Shown one piece after another: positions 54,424-63,561 of a stretch of DNA of 64,000 bases. Both the position numbers and the translations under genes were made by a program. Source of the DNA: Lysobacteraceae bacterium NML93-0399 (lineage in GTDB: Bacteria > Pseudomonadota > Gammaproteobacteria > Xanthomonadales > Xanthomonadaceae); assembly GCA_002307375.1 (NCBI GenBank), contig NTJI01000001.1, forward strand, positions 558,001-622,000, in the 5' to 3' direction. Under the pieces are notes generated by a model. That model was not told the DNA's origin. It was given only the letters and a program-made list of their open reading frames with translations, and did not search any database. Each line of letters starts with the position of its first letter. Position 1 is the first letter of the stretch.

Positions 54424-55860
54424 TCAGTTCTGCTCGCTGGTATCGACGACGCGCTCGGGAATCCGGTGCGTGCGTCCGAGCTGGGCGAAGATCGTCGCCG
54501 AGGCCAAGGTGAGTGCGCCGATGCAGACGAAAGTCCAGCGGAACGCGGACAGCACCGGCGCCGCATCGGCCTGTTCGCCGCTGAAGGCGCCGAGCAGGCC
54601 GCCGGCGGTCGCCACGCCCAGACTCATCGCCAGCATCATCACCATCGACAGCAGGCTGTTGCCCGCGCTGGCTTCCGGCCCGCCGAGGTCGCGCAGCGCG
54701 AGGGTGTTCATGGCGGTGAACTGCAGCGAATTCACCGCACCGAAGACCCCGAACTGCAGCACGTGCAGCCATGTCGGCTGGCCGACATCGACGAGCGCGA
54801 AACTCGCCATCGTCAGGCCGGTCAGCACCGTGTTGACGACGAGCACGTTGCGGTAGCCGAAGCGCCGCACGAGCGGCGTCACGATGCGCTTGGAGAACAT
54901 GCCCGCCAGCGCGACGGGAATCATCATCAGTCCCGCCTGCGTGGGCGGAAATCCCAGCGCGACCTGCAGCAGCAGCGGAATCATGTAGGGCATGCCGCTG
55001 CTGCCCAGGCGTGCGAAGAGATTGCCCAGCAGACCCACGCTGAAGCTGCGCGTGCGGAACAGCGTCAGCGGAAACAGCGGCGCCACCGCACGCGCGGCGT
55101 GCAGCCAGTAGGCGACCAGCGCCGCGACGCCGGTGACCAGCAGCACCACCAGCGCCGCGTGTCGCGCCGCATGACCCGACAGCGCCTCGACCGACAGCGA
55201 GATCGCGATCATGCCGAAGGCCAGCATGGCGTAACCGGGCAGATCGAAGCGCGACACGGGCGCGCGCAGGTCGGGCATCCATTTCATTGCCGCGAACGCG
55301 CCGACGATGCCCAGCGGCAGGTTGATCAGGAAGATCCAGTGCCACGAGGCCGCATCGGCCAGCCAGCCCCCGAGCGCCGGCCCGATCAGCGGACCGATCA
55401 GACCGGGCACGGTGACGAAGCTCATCGCCGCCAGGAACGCGGTACGCGGCACCGCGCGCAGCACCGCCAGCCGCCCGACCGGCAGCAGCATGGCGCCGCC
55501 GATGCCCTGCAACACCCGCGAGGCGACGAGTGTGTCGAGATCGGGCGACAGCGCGCAGGCCAGCGAACCCGCGGTGAACAGCACGATCGCACCGGTGAAC
55601 AGCCGCCGCGTGCCGAGCCGGTCGGCGAGCCAGCCCGACGCCGGAATCAGCATCGCCACCGTCAGCGCATAGGCCACCACGACCGACTGCATCCGCAATG
55701 GCGACTGGCCCAGATCGACCGCCATCGACGGCAGCGCGGTGTTGACGATCGTGGTGTCGAGCATCTGCATGAACACCGCCGCCGCGACCAGCCACAGCAT
55801 CGGCCGGAACGGGCGCAGCACCTCTCGGTCGAGTTGCGTCTGCGAGGCGCCGGCGGTCAT
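54424..55860 (-). CDS. MFS exporter, DHA2 (14-TM) family
   Basis: This 478-residue membrane protein is a drug/proton antiporter-like permease. It has the family D1 motif MLDTTIVNTALPSMA in TM1, the loop motif SGWLADRLGTRR between TM2 and TM3, and the motif C-like VPGLIGPLIGPALGGWL in TM5. The substrate is unknown. It lies 9 nt after hutG on the same strand, so the two are probably cotranscribed. Confidence 0.9.
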   Translation of the reverse strand: MTAGASQTQLDREVLRPFRPMLWLVAAAVFMQMLDTTIVNTALPSMAVDLGQSPLRMQSVVVAYALTVAMLIPASGWLADRLGTRRLFTGAIVLFTAGSLACALSPDLDTLVASRVLQGIGGAMLLPVGRLAVLRAVPRTAFLAAMSFVTVPGLIGPLIGPALGGWLADAASWHWIFLINLPLGIVGAFAAMKWMPDLRAPVSRFDLPGYAMLAFGMIAISLSVEALSGHAARHAALVVLLVTGVAALVAYWLHAARAVAPLFPLTLFRTRSFSVGLLGNLFARLGSSGMPYMIPLLLQVALGFPPTQAGLMMIPVALAGMFSKRIVTPLVRRFGYRNVLVVNTVLTGLTMASFALVDVGQPTWLHVLQFGVFGAVNSLQFTAMNTLALRDLGGPEASAGNSLLSMVMMLAMSLGVATAGGLLGAFSGEQADAAPVLSAFRWTFVCIGALTLASATIFAQLGRTHRIPERVVDTSEQN

Positions 55861-55869
55861 GGGCGCGCG

Positions 55870-56670
55870 TCAGCTGCCGCGAGCGTGGTCGAGCGCGGCG
55901 CCGAGCAGCGCCTGCAGCAGCGGCGTCAGCGCGGCCGCGCGCGCGGCGTCCCAGGCGAAACTGGTTTCGTCCATGTAACACCGCTGGCTGGTCTCGAGCT
56001 GCACCGCCTCGATCCCCTGCGCCGGCGCGCCGAAGTGCCGCGTGATGTGGCCGCCCTTGAAGCGTCCGTTGGCGACCCAGCCGTAGCGGTCCTGCGCGGC
56101 CAGCACCGACTCCAGGCGCGCCTGCAGCGATGGCGTGCAACTCGCGCCGCCAGCGGTGCCGAGGTTGAGATCGGGCAGCCGCCCCTCGAACAGGAACGGC
56201 AGATCGCCCTTGATCGAATGGCCTTCCCACAGCACCACGCGGCCGTGGGCGGCCTTCAGGCGGGCGAGTTCGTCCTGCAGCGCCGTGTGATACGGCCGCC
56301 AGTAGCGCTCGACGCGCGCGCGCACTTCTGCCGCATCCGGCTCGGCACCGTCCCGGTACACCGGCGCGCCGTCGAACTGCACTACCGGGCACAGGCCGGT
56401 GGTGTTCTGGCCCGGATACAGCGAGACATCGTCCTCGGCGCGGTTGAGGTCGATCACGTAGCGCGAATACGCAGGCACCAGCACCGAGGCGCCGAGCGTG
56501 CGGGCGAAGTCGTAGAGCCGGGCGATGTGCCAATCGGTATCGGGCACGCGCGCGGCCGACGGGGTCAGGCGCGCGGCGATGTCGTCGGGTACACGGGTAC
56601 CGTCGTGCGGCAGGCTCACCAGCAGCGGGGCATCGCCGCGATGGAGCTGGAAGATCGGGATCTGCGTCAT
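55870..56670 (-). CDS. hutG: N-formylglutamate amidohydrolase
   Basis: This 266-residue metal enzyme releases formate from N-formylglutamate, the last step of one histidine-degradation route. Markers are VSLPHDGTRVP near the N-terminus, YVIDLNRAEDDVSLYPGQNTTGLCP, YWRPYHTALQDEL and LWEGHSIKG. The rest of the hut pathway (hutH, U, I, F) is not here. It pairs with the MFS gene downstream. Confidence 0.9.
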   Translation of the reverse strand: MTQIPIFQLHRGDAPLLVSLPHDGTRVPDDIAARLTPSAARVPDTDWHIARLYDFARTLGASVLVPAYSRYVIDLNRAEDDVSLYPGQNTTGLCPVVQFDGAPVYRDGAEPDAAEVRARVERYWRPYHTALQDELARLKAAHGRVVLWEGHSIKGDLPFLFEGRLPDLNLGTAGGASCTPSLQARLESVLAAQDRYGWVANGRFKGGHITRHFGAPAQGIEAVQLETSQRCYMDETSFAWDAARAAALTPLLQALLGAALDHARGS

Positions 56671-56839
56671 CGGCGCATTGTAGGCACCGGCCGGTGGCGA
56701 CTGCGTGCCGTGCGCGACGGGCGTTCGCTCAGCCCTTGGTGTCGCGCGATGCCCTTCGTGTAACGAACGCGCTGCACGGCTCCGACACGCTGACGCTGAT
56801 GGGCGGCGACGCGGCCGAGCCCCTGCACTACGCCACCGC

Positions 56840-58234
56840 TCAGCGCATCAGTACGATTTCCTCGGCGCTGGTCGGATGGATCGCGATGGTGTCGTGCAGG
56901 TCGTCCAGGGTGATGCCGCGCTTGAGCGCGACCGCAAAGCCCTGGAGGATTTCGTCCGCCGCATCGCCCAGCAGGTGCAGGCCCAACACGCGACGCGACT
57001 CGCCCACGCACACCAGCTTGAACAGGCTGCGCTGCGCCGTCTCGGCGAGCGCGTTGCGCATCGGTCGGAAATTGCTGCAGTACACATGCACGTCGTCGCC
57101 GTGCTGCTCGCGCGCTTGCGCCTCGGTCAGGCCGACCATCGCCAGCGGCGGATGCGAGAACACCACCGAGGGCACGTTGTCCGCGTCGAGCTTCGCATCG
57201 GGCTTGCCACCGAAGAGGCGGTCGCAGAGACGACGCGCGGCCGCGATCGCGACCGGCGTCAGCGCCGGCCCGCAGCCACAGATGTCGCCGACGGCATAGA
57301 CGCCTTCGGCCGGCGTTGCCTGCCAGGCATCGACCGGAATGTCGCCCGCCTCATCGGACGTGATGCCGACCGTGTCGAGCCCGAGATCGCCGGTATTGGG
57401 CCGGCGACCGGTCGCGAACAGCACCTGGTCGTAACCCGCGCGCACCGTGCCGTCGATCGCCTCCATGCGCAGGCGCCCGTCGTTCTCGCGATGCAGCGCG
57501 GCCAGGTCGTAACCGAAGACCAGCCCGATGCCCTGCTGGGCATAGTTCTCCTGCAGTTGCTCGACCAGTTCGCCATCGGCCTGTCGCAGCAGACGCTGGT
57601 CGCGCACGAACATGTCGACCTGGCTGCCCAGCGCCTGCAGCACGCCGGCGAACTCGATCGCGATGTAGCCGCCGCCGATGATCGCCACCCGCGCAGGCGC
57701 GGCGCACCAGTCGAAGAAATCGTCCGACACCGCGCCCAGCGCCGCGCCAGGCAGATCGGGTCGTGTCGGCGACGAACCGGTCGCCAGCACGATGTGCGGC
57801 GCGGTCAGCTGTGTGCCGCTGTCGCAGACCACCCGCCCCGGCCCGGCCAGCCGACCGCGTGCAGGCACGACCACGATGCCGTCGCGGTCGAGCCGCTTGC
57901 GGTAACTGTCGTGGATACCATGGATGTAGCGCTGCCGGTCGGTCAGAAACCGCGGCCAGTCGAAGGCCGCGCGCTTGGCATCGGGCACGTCGAACCCGAG
58001 TTGGGCGGCCTGTGCGATCCGGCTGCCGAGATCGGCTGCCAGCCACATCGCCTTCTTCGGCACGCAGCCGACGTTGACGCAGGTGCCGCCGAGCTCGCGC
58101 GGTTCGAGCAACGCGACGCGTTGGCCGTATTCGGCGGCCCGGAATGCGGCTGCCAGACCGCCCGAACCGCCACCGAGCACGATCAGATCGAAATGCAGCA
58201 GGGCCTCGTCGCCATCGTCGCGTACCGCGCTCAT
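56840..58234 (-). CDS. gor: Glutathione reductase
   Basis: This 464-residue FAD enzyme reduces glutathione disulfide with NADPH. The FAD motif LIVLGGGSGGLAAAFRAAEYG is at the N-terminus, the redox disulfide is GGTCVNVGCVPKK, the NADPH motif is VAIIGGGYIAIEFAGVLQALG, and the active-site His is in AIHPTSAEE. Its ATG overlaps the dadA-like stop by four bases. It is therefore third in a coupled DUF418-dadA-gor operon. Confidence 0.93.
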   Translation of the reverse strand: MSAVRDDGDEALLHFDLIVLGGGSGGLAAAFRAAEYGQRVALLEPRELGGTCVNVGCVPKKAMWLAADLGSRIAQAAQLGFDVPDAKRAAFDWPRFLTDRQRYIHGIHDSYRKRLDRDGIVVVPARGRLAGPGRVVCDSGTQLTAPHIVLATGSSPTRPDLPGAALGAVSDDFFDWCAAPARVAIIGGGYIAIEFAGVLQALGSQVDMFVRDQRLLRQADGELVEQLQENYAQQGIGLVFGYDLAALHRENDGRLRMEAIDGTVRAGYDQVLFATGRRPNTGDLGLDTVGITSDEAGDIPVDAWQATPAEGVYAVGDICGCGPALTPVAIAAARRLCDRLFGGKPDAKLDADNVPSVVFSHPPLAMVGLTEAQAREQHGDDVHVYCSNFRPMRNALAETAQRSLFKLVCVGESRRVLGLHLLGDAADEILQGFAVALKRGITLDDLHDTIAIHPTSAEEIVLMR

Positions 58235-59478
58235 GCGAACCGCGCCGGCGAGTAGGGCGTGGGGTCGAGACGCGGCGTGCGGCCGCAGATCAGATCGCTC
58301 ATCAAGTGTCCGGTTGCAACGCTCATGCTGACGCCGAGCATGCCATGGCCGGTCGCGAGCCAGAGGTGACGATGGCCGGGCGCGGGCCCGAGAATCGGCA
58401 CGTCGTCGACGCTCACCGGACGCCAGCCGTACCACGCTTCCTCGCGCACCGGGCCGACGGGCTCGTGCAGATATTCGCGCGCCGCCCGCTCGAGCGCGTC
58501 GAGCCGGATGCGGTTGAGCGAGCGGTCGTAGCCCGAAAATTCCATCGTGCTGCCGAGCCGGAATCCGCTGTCCCAGACGGTCACGCAGACGCTGCGCTCA
58601 TGCAGCACCATCGGCCGGCGCGGCACCAATGACGGCCGCGAATAGGTGATCGAGTAGCCCTTGCCCGGCTGCACCGGTACGCGCATGCGTAACGTCCGCG
58701 CCAGCAGCGGCGACCATGCGCCGGTGGCGAGCAGGAGATCGCGCCCGGCGAACGCGCCCTGCCGCGTCTGCACCTGCATGCCATCGGCGGTCTCTTCGAT
58801 CGCCAGCACTTCGGCGTGTTCGGTGAGTTCCCCGCCGAGCGCGCGGAACGCCCGGGCCAGGCCGGCAACGTAGCGATCCGGGCGTAAGCGCGCATCCCCC
58901 GGAAAGTGGATCGCACCGACGACGCCCTCGCGCAGCGCCGGGTCTTGTCGCAGATAGTCCGCGCCCTCGATGCGTTCGACCGCGACGCCGAGCGCGCGCA
59001 GCTGCTCGGCCTCGTCCTCGAACGCGTCGAAGTCGGCGCGATCGCGATACACGTAGTCGACGCCCGACGGCTCGAACTCGCAGTCGATGCCCAGGGTGTC
59101 GAGCCATTCGGGAAATGCAGCGCGCGAGGCTTCGAGAATCGTCGAACGTGCCTGCATCGCATGCAGCCAGTCGGACCGGTTGCAGCGCGCGGCGAAGCCG
59201 GCGAACCAGCGCCACAGCGCCAGATCGACGCGCGGACTGACCCGGAACGGCGCGTCGGGCATCAGCATCCAGCGCAGCGCCTTGGCCACCGTGCCCGGCG
59301 CCGCCAGCGGCGCGGCATGGCTCGGGGTGATCGTGCCGCAGTTGCCGTGCGAACTGCCGCTGCCTGCGGTCCCGGCCTCGAGCACACGCACACTGCGCCC
59401 GGCCTGCAGCAGGGCGATACCGCTGGCGAGGCCGATGACCCCGCCGCCAATGATCAGGACATCGTCGCGCGCGCTCAC
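58231..59478 (-). CDS. dadA: DadA-family FAD-dependent D-amino acid dehydrogenase
   Basis: This 415-residue flavoprotein of the DAO/DadA family oxidises a D-amino acid or related amine. FAD binding is by DVLIIGGGVIGLASGIALLQAGRSVRVLE. SSHGNCGTITPSHAAPL follows as in DadA, and GWRPVSVDDVPILGP and ATGHGMLGVSMSVATG close the fold. The start is GTG 59478, overlapping the DUF418 stop (GTGA). No alanine racemase is adjacent, so the substrate is uncertain. Confidence 0.88.
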   Translation of the reverse strand: MSARDDVLIIGGGVIGLASGIALLQAGRSVRVLEAGTAGSGSSHGNCGTITPSHAAPLAAPGTVAKALRWMLMPDAPFRVSPRVDLALWRWFAGFAARCNRSDWLHAMQARSTILEASRAAFPEWLDTLGIDCEFEPSGVDYVYRDRADFDAFEDEAEQLRALGVAVERIEGADYLRQDPALREGVVGAIHFPGDARLRPDRYVAGLARAFRALGGELTEHAEVLAIEETADGMQVQTRQGAFAGRDLLLATGAWSPLLARTLRMRVPVQPGKGYSITYSRPSLVPRRPMVLHERSVCVTVWDSGFRLGSTMEFSGYDRSLNRIRLDALERAAREYLHEPVGPVREEAWYGWRPVSVDDVPILGPAPGHRHLWLATGHGMLGVSMSVATGHLMSDLICGRTPRLDPTPYSPARFA

Positions 59479-60710
59479 GGCAGCGCCGGAATGCGCCGCC
59501 AACCCGGACGGCGTCCGTAGGTCAGCCAGCGCCAGGTCCACTCCATCGGTCCATAGCGGTGATGCGACAGCCAGACGTGGCTGATCGCGACCTGCAGGGC
59601 GAACACGCCCAGCACGAAACCGGTCTGCATCGCGCGGCCCCACTCGCCCCACAGGCCCAGGCCGTAGCCGTAGAACACCAGCGAGCACACCAGCGACTGG
59701 CCGAGGTAATGCGTCAGCGCCATGCGGCCGGCCGGCGCGACCACGCCCAGCGCGCGCGCACCGGTTCGGCTGCTCCAGACCAGCACCAGCAAAGCCACGT
59801 AGGCCAGCGACATCGGCAGCGCACCGGTCAGCATCAGTCCGGTCGACAGGACGCCGAGCGGATCCAGCGCTCCCTGCTCGAAGCGCGCGCCCACCGCCAG
59901 CGACAAGCCGGTGAACAGCAGCCCCGGCGGCAGCGAGAACGCCAGCAGTCGCCACCAGAAGCGGCGATGCTCGGCCGGCGCCTGCAGCCAGCGACCCGAC
60001 ATCAGCCAGCTGCCGACGAGGAACACGCCCAGCACCATCGGCACCATGATCATCTGGGTCATCAGGCCGAGCGAGGCGTAGTCGGAGACCCGCTGGACGA
60101 CCACCGCGCCGAAGCCGCCGTCGGGATAGACCATCGACGCGCGTGCAGCGCCGTTGGCGAACGACGCGGTCATGTCGGCCAGCATGTCCGCAGGCATGAA
60201 CGGAATGATCGCGGCATTGAGCAGATAGAAACCCGCCATGGCCGCGTACAGCAGCAGGCCCACGGCCAGCTGCCATTTCGGGGCCAGCACGCGCAGCACC
60301 ATCAGCGCGACGCCGGCCATTGCGTAGGTGTGCAGGATATCGCCCGGCCACAGCAGCACGATGTGCAGCAGGCCGAACGCGAACAACGCCGCCATCCGCC
60401 GCAGGTACACGCGCTCGACCGACAGGCCGGACGCGGCGATGCGACTGCTCATCAGCACGAACCCCATGCCGAACAGCAGCGAGAACATCGTCCAGAACTT
60501 GCCGGCGACGAAGACGTGCACGCACCACGCGACCGCATAGTCGAGACCCGTGGCGTCGAGCGGAAGACCTGAGCCCATCTGCTGCATCGGCCGGTTGAAC
60601 CACTCGATGTTCATCGCGAACACGCCCAGCAGCGCGATACCGCGCAGCACATCCATCACCTCGAGGCGTTCACCGGTGGGCACCGGTCCGAGCGCGGCCT
60701 GGGTCTGCAT
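59475..60710 (-). CDS. DUF418 family membrane protein
   Basis: This 411-residue polytopic protein (about 9-10 membrane segments) has the DUF418 start RLEVMDVLRGIALLGVFAMNIEWF. Its FSLLFGMGFVLM block, C-terminal PAGRMALTHYLGQSL and GPMEWTWRWLTYGRRP are family signatures. Function is unknown. ATG 60710 has a GAGGATCGCAGG stretch just upstream. It heads the coupled operon with dadA and gor. Confidence 0.9.
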   Translation of the reverse strand: MQTQAALGPVPTGERLEVMDVLRGIALLGVFAMNIEWFNRPMQQMGSGLPLDATGLDYAVAWCVHVFVAGKFWTMFSLLFGMGFVLMSSRIAASGLSVERVYLRRMAALFAFGLLHIVLLWPGDILHTYAMAGVALMVLRVLAPKWQLAVGLLLYAAMAGFYLLNAAIIPFMPADMLADMTASFANGAARASMVYPDGGFGAVVVQRVSDYASLGLMTQMIMVPMVLGVFLVGSWLMSGRWLQAPAEHRRFWWRLLAFSLPPGLLFTGLSLAVGARFEQGALDPLGVLSTGLMLTGALPMSLAYVALLVLVWSSRTGARALGVVAPAGRMALTHYLGQSLVCSLVFYGYGLGLWGEWGRAMQTGFVLGVFALQVAISHVWLSHHRYGPMEWTWRWLTYGRRPGWRRIPALP

Positions 60711-60835
60711 CCTGCGATCCTCGTGATGGGAAGCGCCGCCACTTTCAGCGCCGGCAGCGCGGAGCGTCATTGGGCTTGCATCCGTAGGGTCGCCGCGACG
60801 CGCACGCGGCGGTCGCGACGGCCCCGGGCGCCACC

Positions 60836-61315
60836 TCAGTGCTGGTGACCGCCGTCGCCGTGCACGTGGCCGTGCTCGATTTCCTCGGCCTGGGCTTCAC
60901 GCACTTCGACGATCTCGATGTCGAACTGCAAATCCTTGCCGGCCATCGGATGGTTGAGATCGACGTCGACGACACTCATGCCGACCTTCTCGATCGTCAC
61001 CGCACGCGGGCCGAAGCTGGTGTTGAGCACAACCTGCTGGCCCACCGAAAGTTTCTGGTCGCCGAAATGCTTCTTGGGCACACGCTGGCTCATGCCTTCG
61101 CGGCGCTCGCCGTAGGCATCGGCGGCGGTCACGTCGGCCTTGAAGGTTTCGCCGGACTCGCGGCCTTCCATCGCCTTCTCCAGACCCGGGATGATGTTGC
61201 CGTGGCCGAACAGGATGGCCAGCGGATCACGGCCGCGCGACGTCTCCACCGGCTCCTGGCCGGCCTCCGCAACGCTGTAGTGGAAACGGACGACGCGGTC
61301 TTTCTCGATCTTCAT
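60836..61315 (-). CDS. slyD: SlyD-type FKBP peptidyl-prolyl isomerase
   Basis: This 159-residue chaperone/isomerase has the FKBP core (RVVRFHYSVAEAG, GRDPLAILFGHGNIIPGLEKAMEG, KADVTAADAYGER) and an IF domain. The C-terminus is His-rich (HGHVHGDGGHQH), a metal-binding tail as in E. coli SlyD though shorter, suggesting a role in nickel handling. It is monocistronic and divergent from the NlpC/P60 gene. Confidence 0.95.
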   Translation of the reverse strand: MKIEKDRVVRFHYSVAEAGQEPVETSRGRDPLAILFGHGNIIPGLEKAMEGRESGETFKADVTAADAYGERREGMSQRVPKKHFGDQKLSVGQQVVLNTSFGPRAVTIEKVGMSVVDVDLNHPMAGKDLQFDIEIVEVREAQAEEIEHGHVHGDGGHQH

Positions 61316-61402
61316 TGGATGTCCCGGTGACGCGGCAGAGCCGCTTGAGGATGGTGGCGCAGCTGGGGCACGATGCCGACGGTCCATTCCACCGGGCGCC
61401 CC

Positions 61403-61969
61403 ATGCAAGCAACCTCGCATTATCCGGACTCCGGCACGCCGGCGCCAACCGCCACGCGCCGACTGCTGTTGCCGCTCCTCGTCGGCACGCTGTTGCTGGC
61501 CGCCTGCGGCCGCGACGATGTCCGCCCCACGCCGCCAACCGCTGCCGTCAAGCCCGCCCGCACCTGGTCGCCGGTAGCGCCGGCAAATCCGGCGGCCGCG
61601 AATGCCGTGCTGATGCGCGCGATCAGTCTCGTCGGCACCCCCTACCGTTACGGCGGCAATACGCCCGAAGGCGGCTTCGACTGCAGCGGCCTGGTCAACT
61701 ACGTCTTCCGCGACATGCTCGACCTGCGCCTGCCGCGCACGTCCCGCGAGCTGTTCGCCTGGCAGGGCCCCCGCATCCAGCCCGAGCGCCTCGCAACCGG
61801 AGACCTGGTGTTCTTCGGCAGCGGTGGCAGCGTCACCCATGTCGGCATCTACGTCGGCGAGGGGCGTTTCGTGCATGCGCCCAGCACCGGCGGTACGGTG
61901 CGTCTGGACCATCTCGACGGCAGCTACTGGCAGCGCAACTATTCCGGTTCCAAGCGCGTACTGCACTGA
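61403..61969 (+). CDS. NlpC/P60 lipoprotein peptidoglycan hydrolase
   Basis: This 188-residue lipoprotein has lipobox LLAACG. The C-terminal NlpC/P60 papain-like domain has the catalytic Cys in GGFDCSGLVNYVF, His in HVGIYVGEGRF and a polar third residue in FVHAPS. It should cleave stem-peptide bonds in peptidoglycan, like MepS/Spr. ATG 61403 is chosen because it starts the signal. It is 204 nt before a paralogous gene. Confidence 0.9.
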   Translation: MQATSHYPDSGTPAPTATRRLLLPLLVGTLLLAACGRDDVRPTPPTAAVKPARTWSPVAPANPAAANAVLMRAISLVGTPYRYGGNTPEGGFDCSGLVNYVFRDMLDLRLPRTSRELFAWQGPRIQPERLATGDLVFFGSGGSVTHVGIYVGEGRFVHAPSTGGTVRLDHLDGSYWQRNYSGSKRVLH

Positions 61970-62087
61970 TTCGCGGGCTGGCGGGATGGGCGGCCCGAAT
62001 GGTCCACCCACGCGCCCGTCACCCTGAACATCACTTGGCTCTCGACGCCGCGTTCACTGAATTGCGAGCAAAAACGAGCACTTGGCC

Positions 62088-62112
62088 ACATTCATTAATT
62101 TTTATTTAACAA
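62088..62112 (+). promoter_or_regulatory. AT-rich promoter-like stretch before second NlpC/P60 gene
   Basis: A run of about 25 nt with only a few G/C (centred on TTAATTTTTATTTAAC) lies 60-85 nt before the start. It is the most AT-rich segment I see in the window and likely marks a promoter with an UP-like element. Confidence 0.4.
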
Positions 62113-62172
62113 CCCGATGACGTTCGTCCGGTAGTTTGCGTCGCTGGTCCGAGCCGACGTGAAACCCACGTG

Positions 62173-62823
62173 ATGACGAAAGACGCTGCAACAGGCGCCC
62201 GCGCCCACCGCCGATGCCTGTCCCGCACCGCCCTCGCTGCCGTGCTTCTTGCGTTCGCTTCCGCCCCGGCATTTGCCGGTCCGGGCCTGGCTGCCGATTC
62301 GGCTGACCAGTTCGAGACGACGACGTCGGTCGCCCGGGCCCTTGCCGCGCCCACCGCCCAGCTCGCCCAGCCGGAGATGCTGCTGGCCAGCGACATCAAC
62401 CAGCTGATCGCGATGGAGGTCGACAAGCCGGTCCAGGCCGACGGCCGCGTCGAAGGTCTGCTCAAGCGCGCGCTGACCCTGATCGGCACGCCCTACCGCT
62501 GGGGCGGTTCCAGCCCCGACAGCGGTTTCGACTGCAGTGGTCTGGTCGGCTATGTGTTCCGCACCGCGCTGGGCATCGAGCTGCCGCGCGTCTCGCGCGA
62601 CATGGCCCAGAACGGCGAGCGCGTCGAGCGTGCTGCGTTGACCGCCGGCGATCTGGTGTTCTTCGGCCGCCGCGGCAACCGCATCGACCACGTCGGCATC
62701 TACCTGGGCGATGGCCGCTTCGTGCATGCCCCGCGCAGCGGCAAGGACGTGATGGTGTCCGAACTCGACACCGGCTACTGGGCCACCCGCTTCAAGTCCG
62801 CGCGCCGCGTCGCCGGCGTCTGA
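62173..62823 (+). CDS. Secreted NlpC/P60 peptidoglycan hydrolase
   Basis: This 216-residue paralogue of the gene before it has a cleavable signal (ending AFAGP) instead of a lipobox. An unassigned segment (about residues 40-90) precedes the NlpC/P60 domain with GFDCSGLVGYVF, HVGIYLGDGRF and FVHAPRSGK. About half of the domain residues look shared with its neighbour. It is probably a periplasmic endopeptidase. GTG 62170 is an alternative start one codon upstream. Confidence 0.9.
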   Translation: MTKDAATGARAHRRCLSRTALAAVLLAFASAPAFAGPGLAADSADQFETTTSVARALAAPTAQLAQPEMLLASDINQLIAMEVDKPVQADGRVEGLLKRALTLIGTPYRWGGSSPDSGFDCSGLVGYVFRTALGIELPRVSRDMAQNGERVERAALTAGDLVFFGRRGNRIDHVGIYLGDGRFVHAPRSGKDVMVSELDTGYWATRFKSARRVAGV

Positions 62824-62844
62824 GGAGCAACCCTCGGAAGATCG

Positions 62845-62869
62845 AAAGGCCGCCGAAAGGCGGCCTTTT
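62845..62869 (+). terminator. Terminator copy 1 after NlpC/P60 gene
   Basis: A 10-bp stem AAAGGCCGCC/GGCGGCCTTT with a GAAA tetraloop and trailing T. It is the true terminator, 22 nt after the stop codon. Confidence 0.92.
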
Positions 62870-63163
62870 GCGTTGTGGGCGTTCGGCTCCGGGCAGTCGA
62901 TTTCTTGGATCCGAGTAGCGAGCGCTGAGCCGCGCCAGCCGGCTATCGGACATGCACACGCTGCTCCTTCCCCCGCGTGCGGGGGAAGGTTGGGATGGGG
63001 GCGAGCCGTCCAACCCGGCGACATCGAGATCCCGGTGATGCCTGATCGCCCTGAGCCAGCTCCACGGCACTGACGTTTTGCCCCCACCCACCCCTCCCCC
63101 GCCAGGCGGGGGAGGGCTCGAAACCGAAACGGGGCCGGCACGCTGCAAGCCCACATCAAACAG
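62845..63163. repeat. Tandem intergenic unit 1 (about 320 bp)
   Basis: The unit runs from the terminator hairpin through a GTCGATTTCTTGGATCCGAG block to an inverted pair of CCCCCGC repeats (62966-63002 and 63080-63117). The next 320 bp repeat the same order. No gene is seen in it. Confidence 0.85.
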
Positions 63164-63189
63164 AAAAGGCCGCCGACAGGCGGCCTTTT
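63164..63189. terminator. Terminator copy 2 within the tandem duplication
   Basis: An 11-bp stem AAAAGGCCGCC/GGCGGCCTTTT with a GACA loop, duplicated from copy 1. Confidence 0.85.
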
Positions 63190-63486
63190 GCGTTATGGGC
63201 TTTCGGCTCCGGGCAGTCGATTTCTTGAATCCGAGTAGCGAGGGCCGAGCCGCGCCAGCCGGCTATCGGACATGCACACGCTGCTCCTTCCCCCGCGTGC
63301 GGGGGAAGGTCGGGATGGGGGCGAGCCGTCCGATCCAGCTATGGCGGAGTTCCATGTGACGCCTGATCGCCCTGGATCAGATGCGCAGTGATTCGAGGGT
63401 TTGCCCCCACCCAACCCTCCCCCGCTTCGCGGGGGAAGGCTCAAGCCGAGACCGGCGGGGCTGGCGCATCGGTCCGCCAGAAACAG
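63164..63486. repeat. Tandem intergenic unit 2 (about 323 bp)
   Basis: This is a second copy with its own terminator hairpin (63164-63189) and CCCCCGC pair (63286-63322 and 63403-63440). The first 165 bp are nearly identical to unit 1; the stretch between the repeat arms has drifted more. No gene is seen. Confidence 0.85.
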
Positions 63487-63512
63487 AAAAGGCCGCCCGG
63501 AGGCGGCCTTTT
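63487..63512. terminator. Terminator copy 3, before the convergent helicase gene
   Basis: An 11-bp stem AAAAGGCCGCC/GGCGGCCTTTT with a CGGA loop. The symmetric A and T flanks let it serve the minus-strand helicase gene, whose stop is 50 nt away. Confidence 0.88.
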
Positions 63513-63561
63513 CATCAACGGTGAAACGCGGGGTGGTGTGACCCGGCCCCGCGTCAATGCA

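Noticed and set aside
52194..56533. Long minus-strand frames opposite parE and beside the MFS/hutG genes
   Set aside because: They cross several real genes in the wrong frame and have shadow-type composition.
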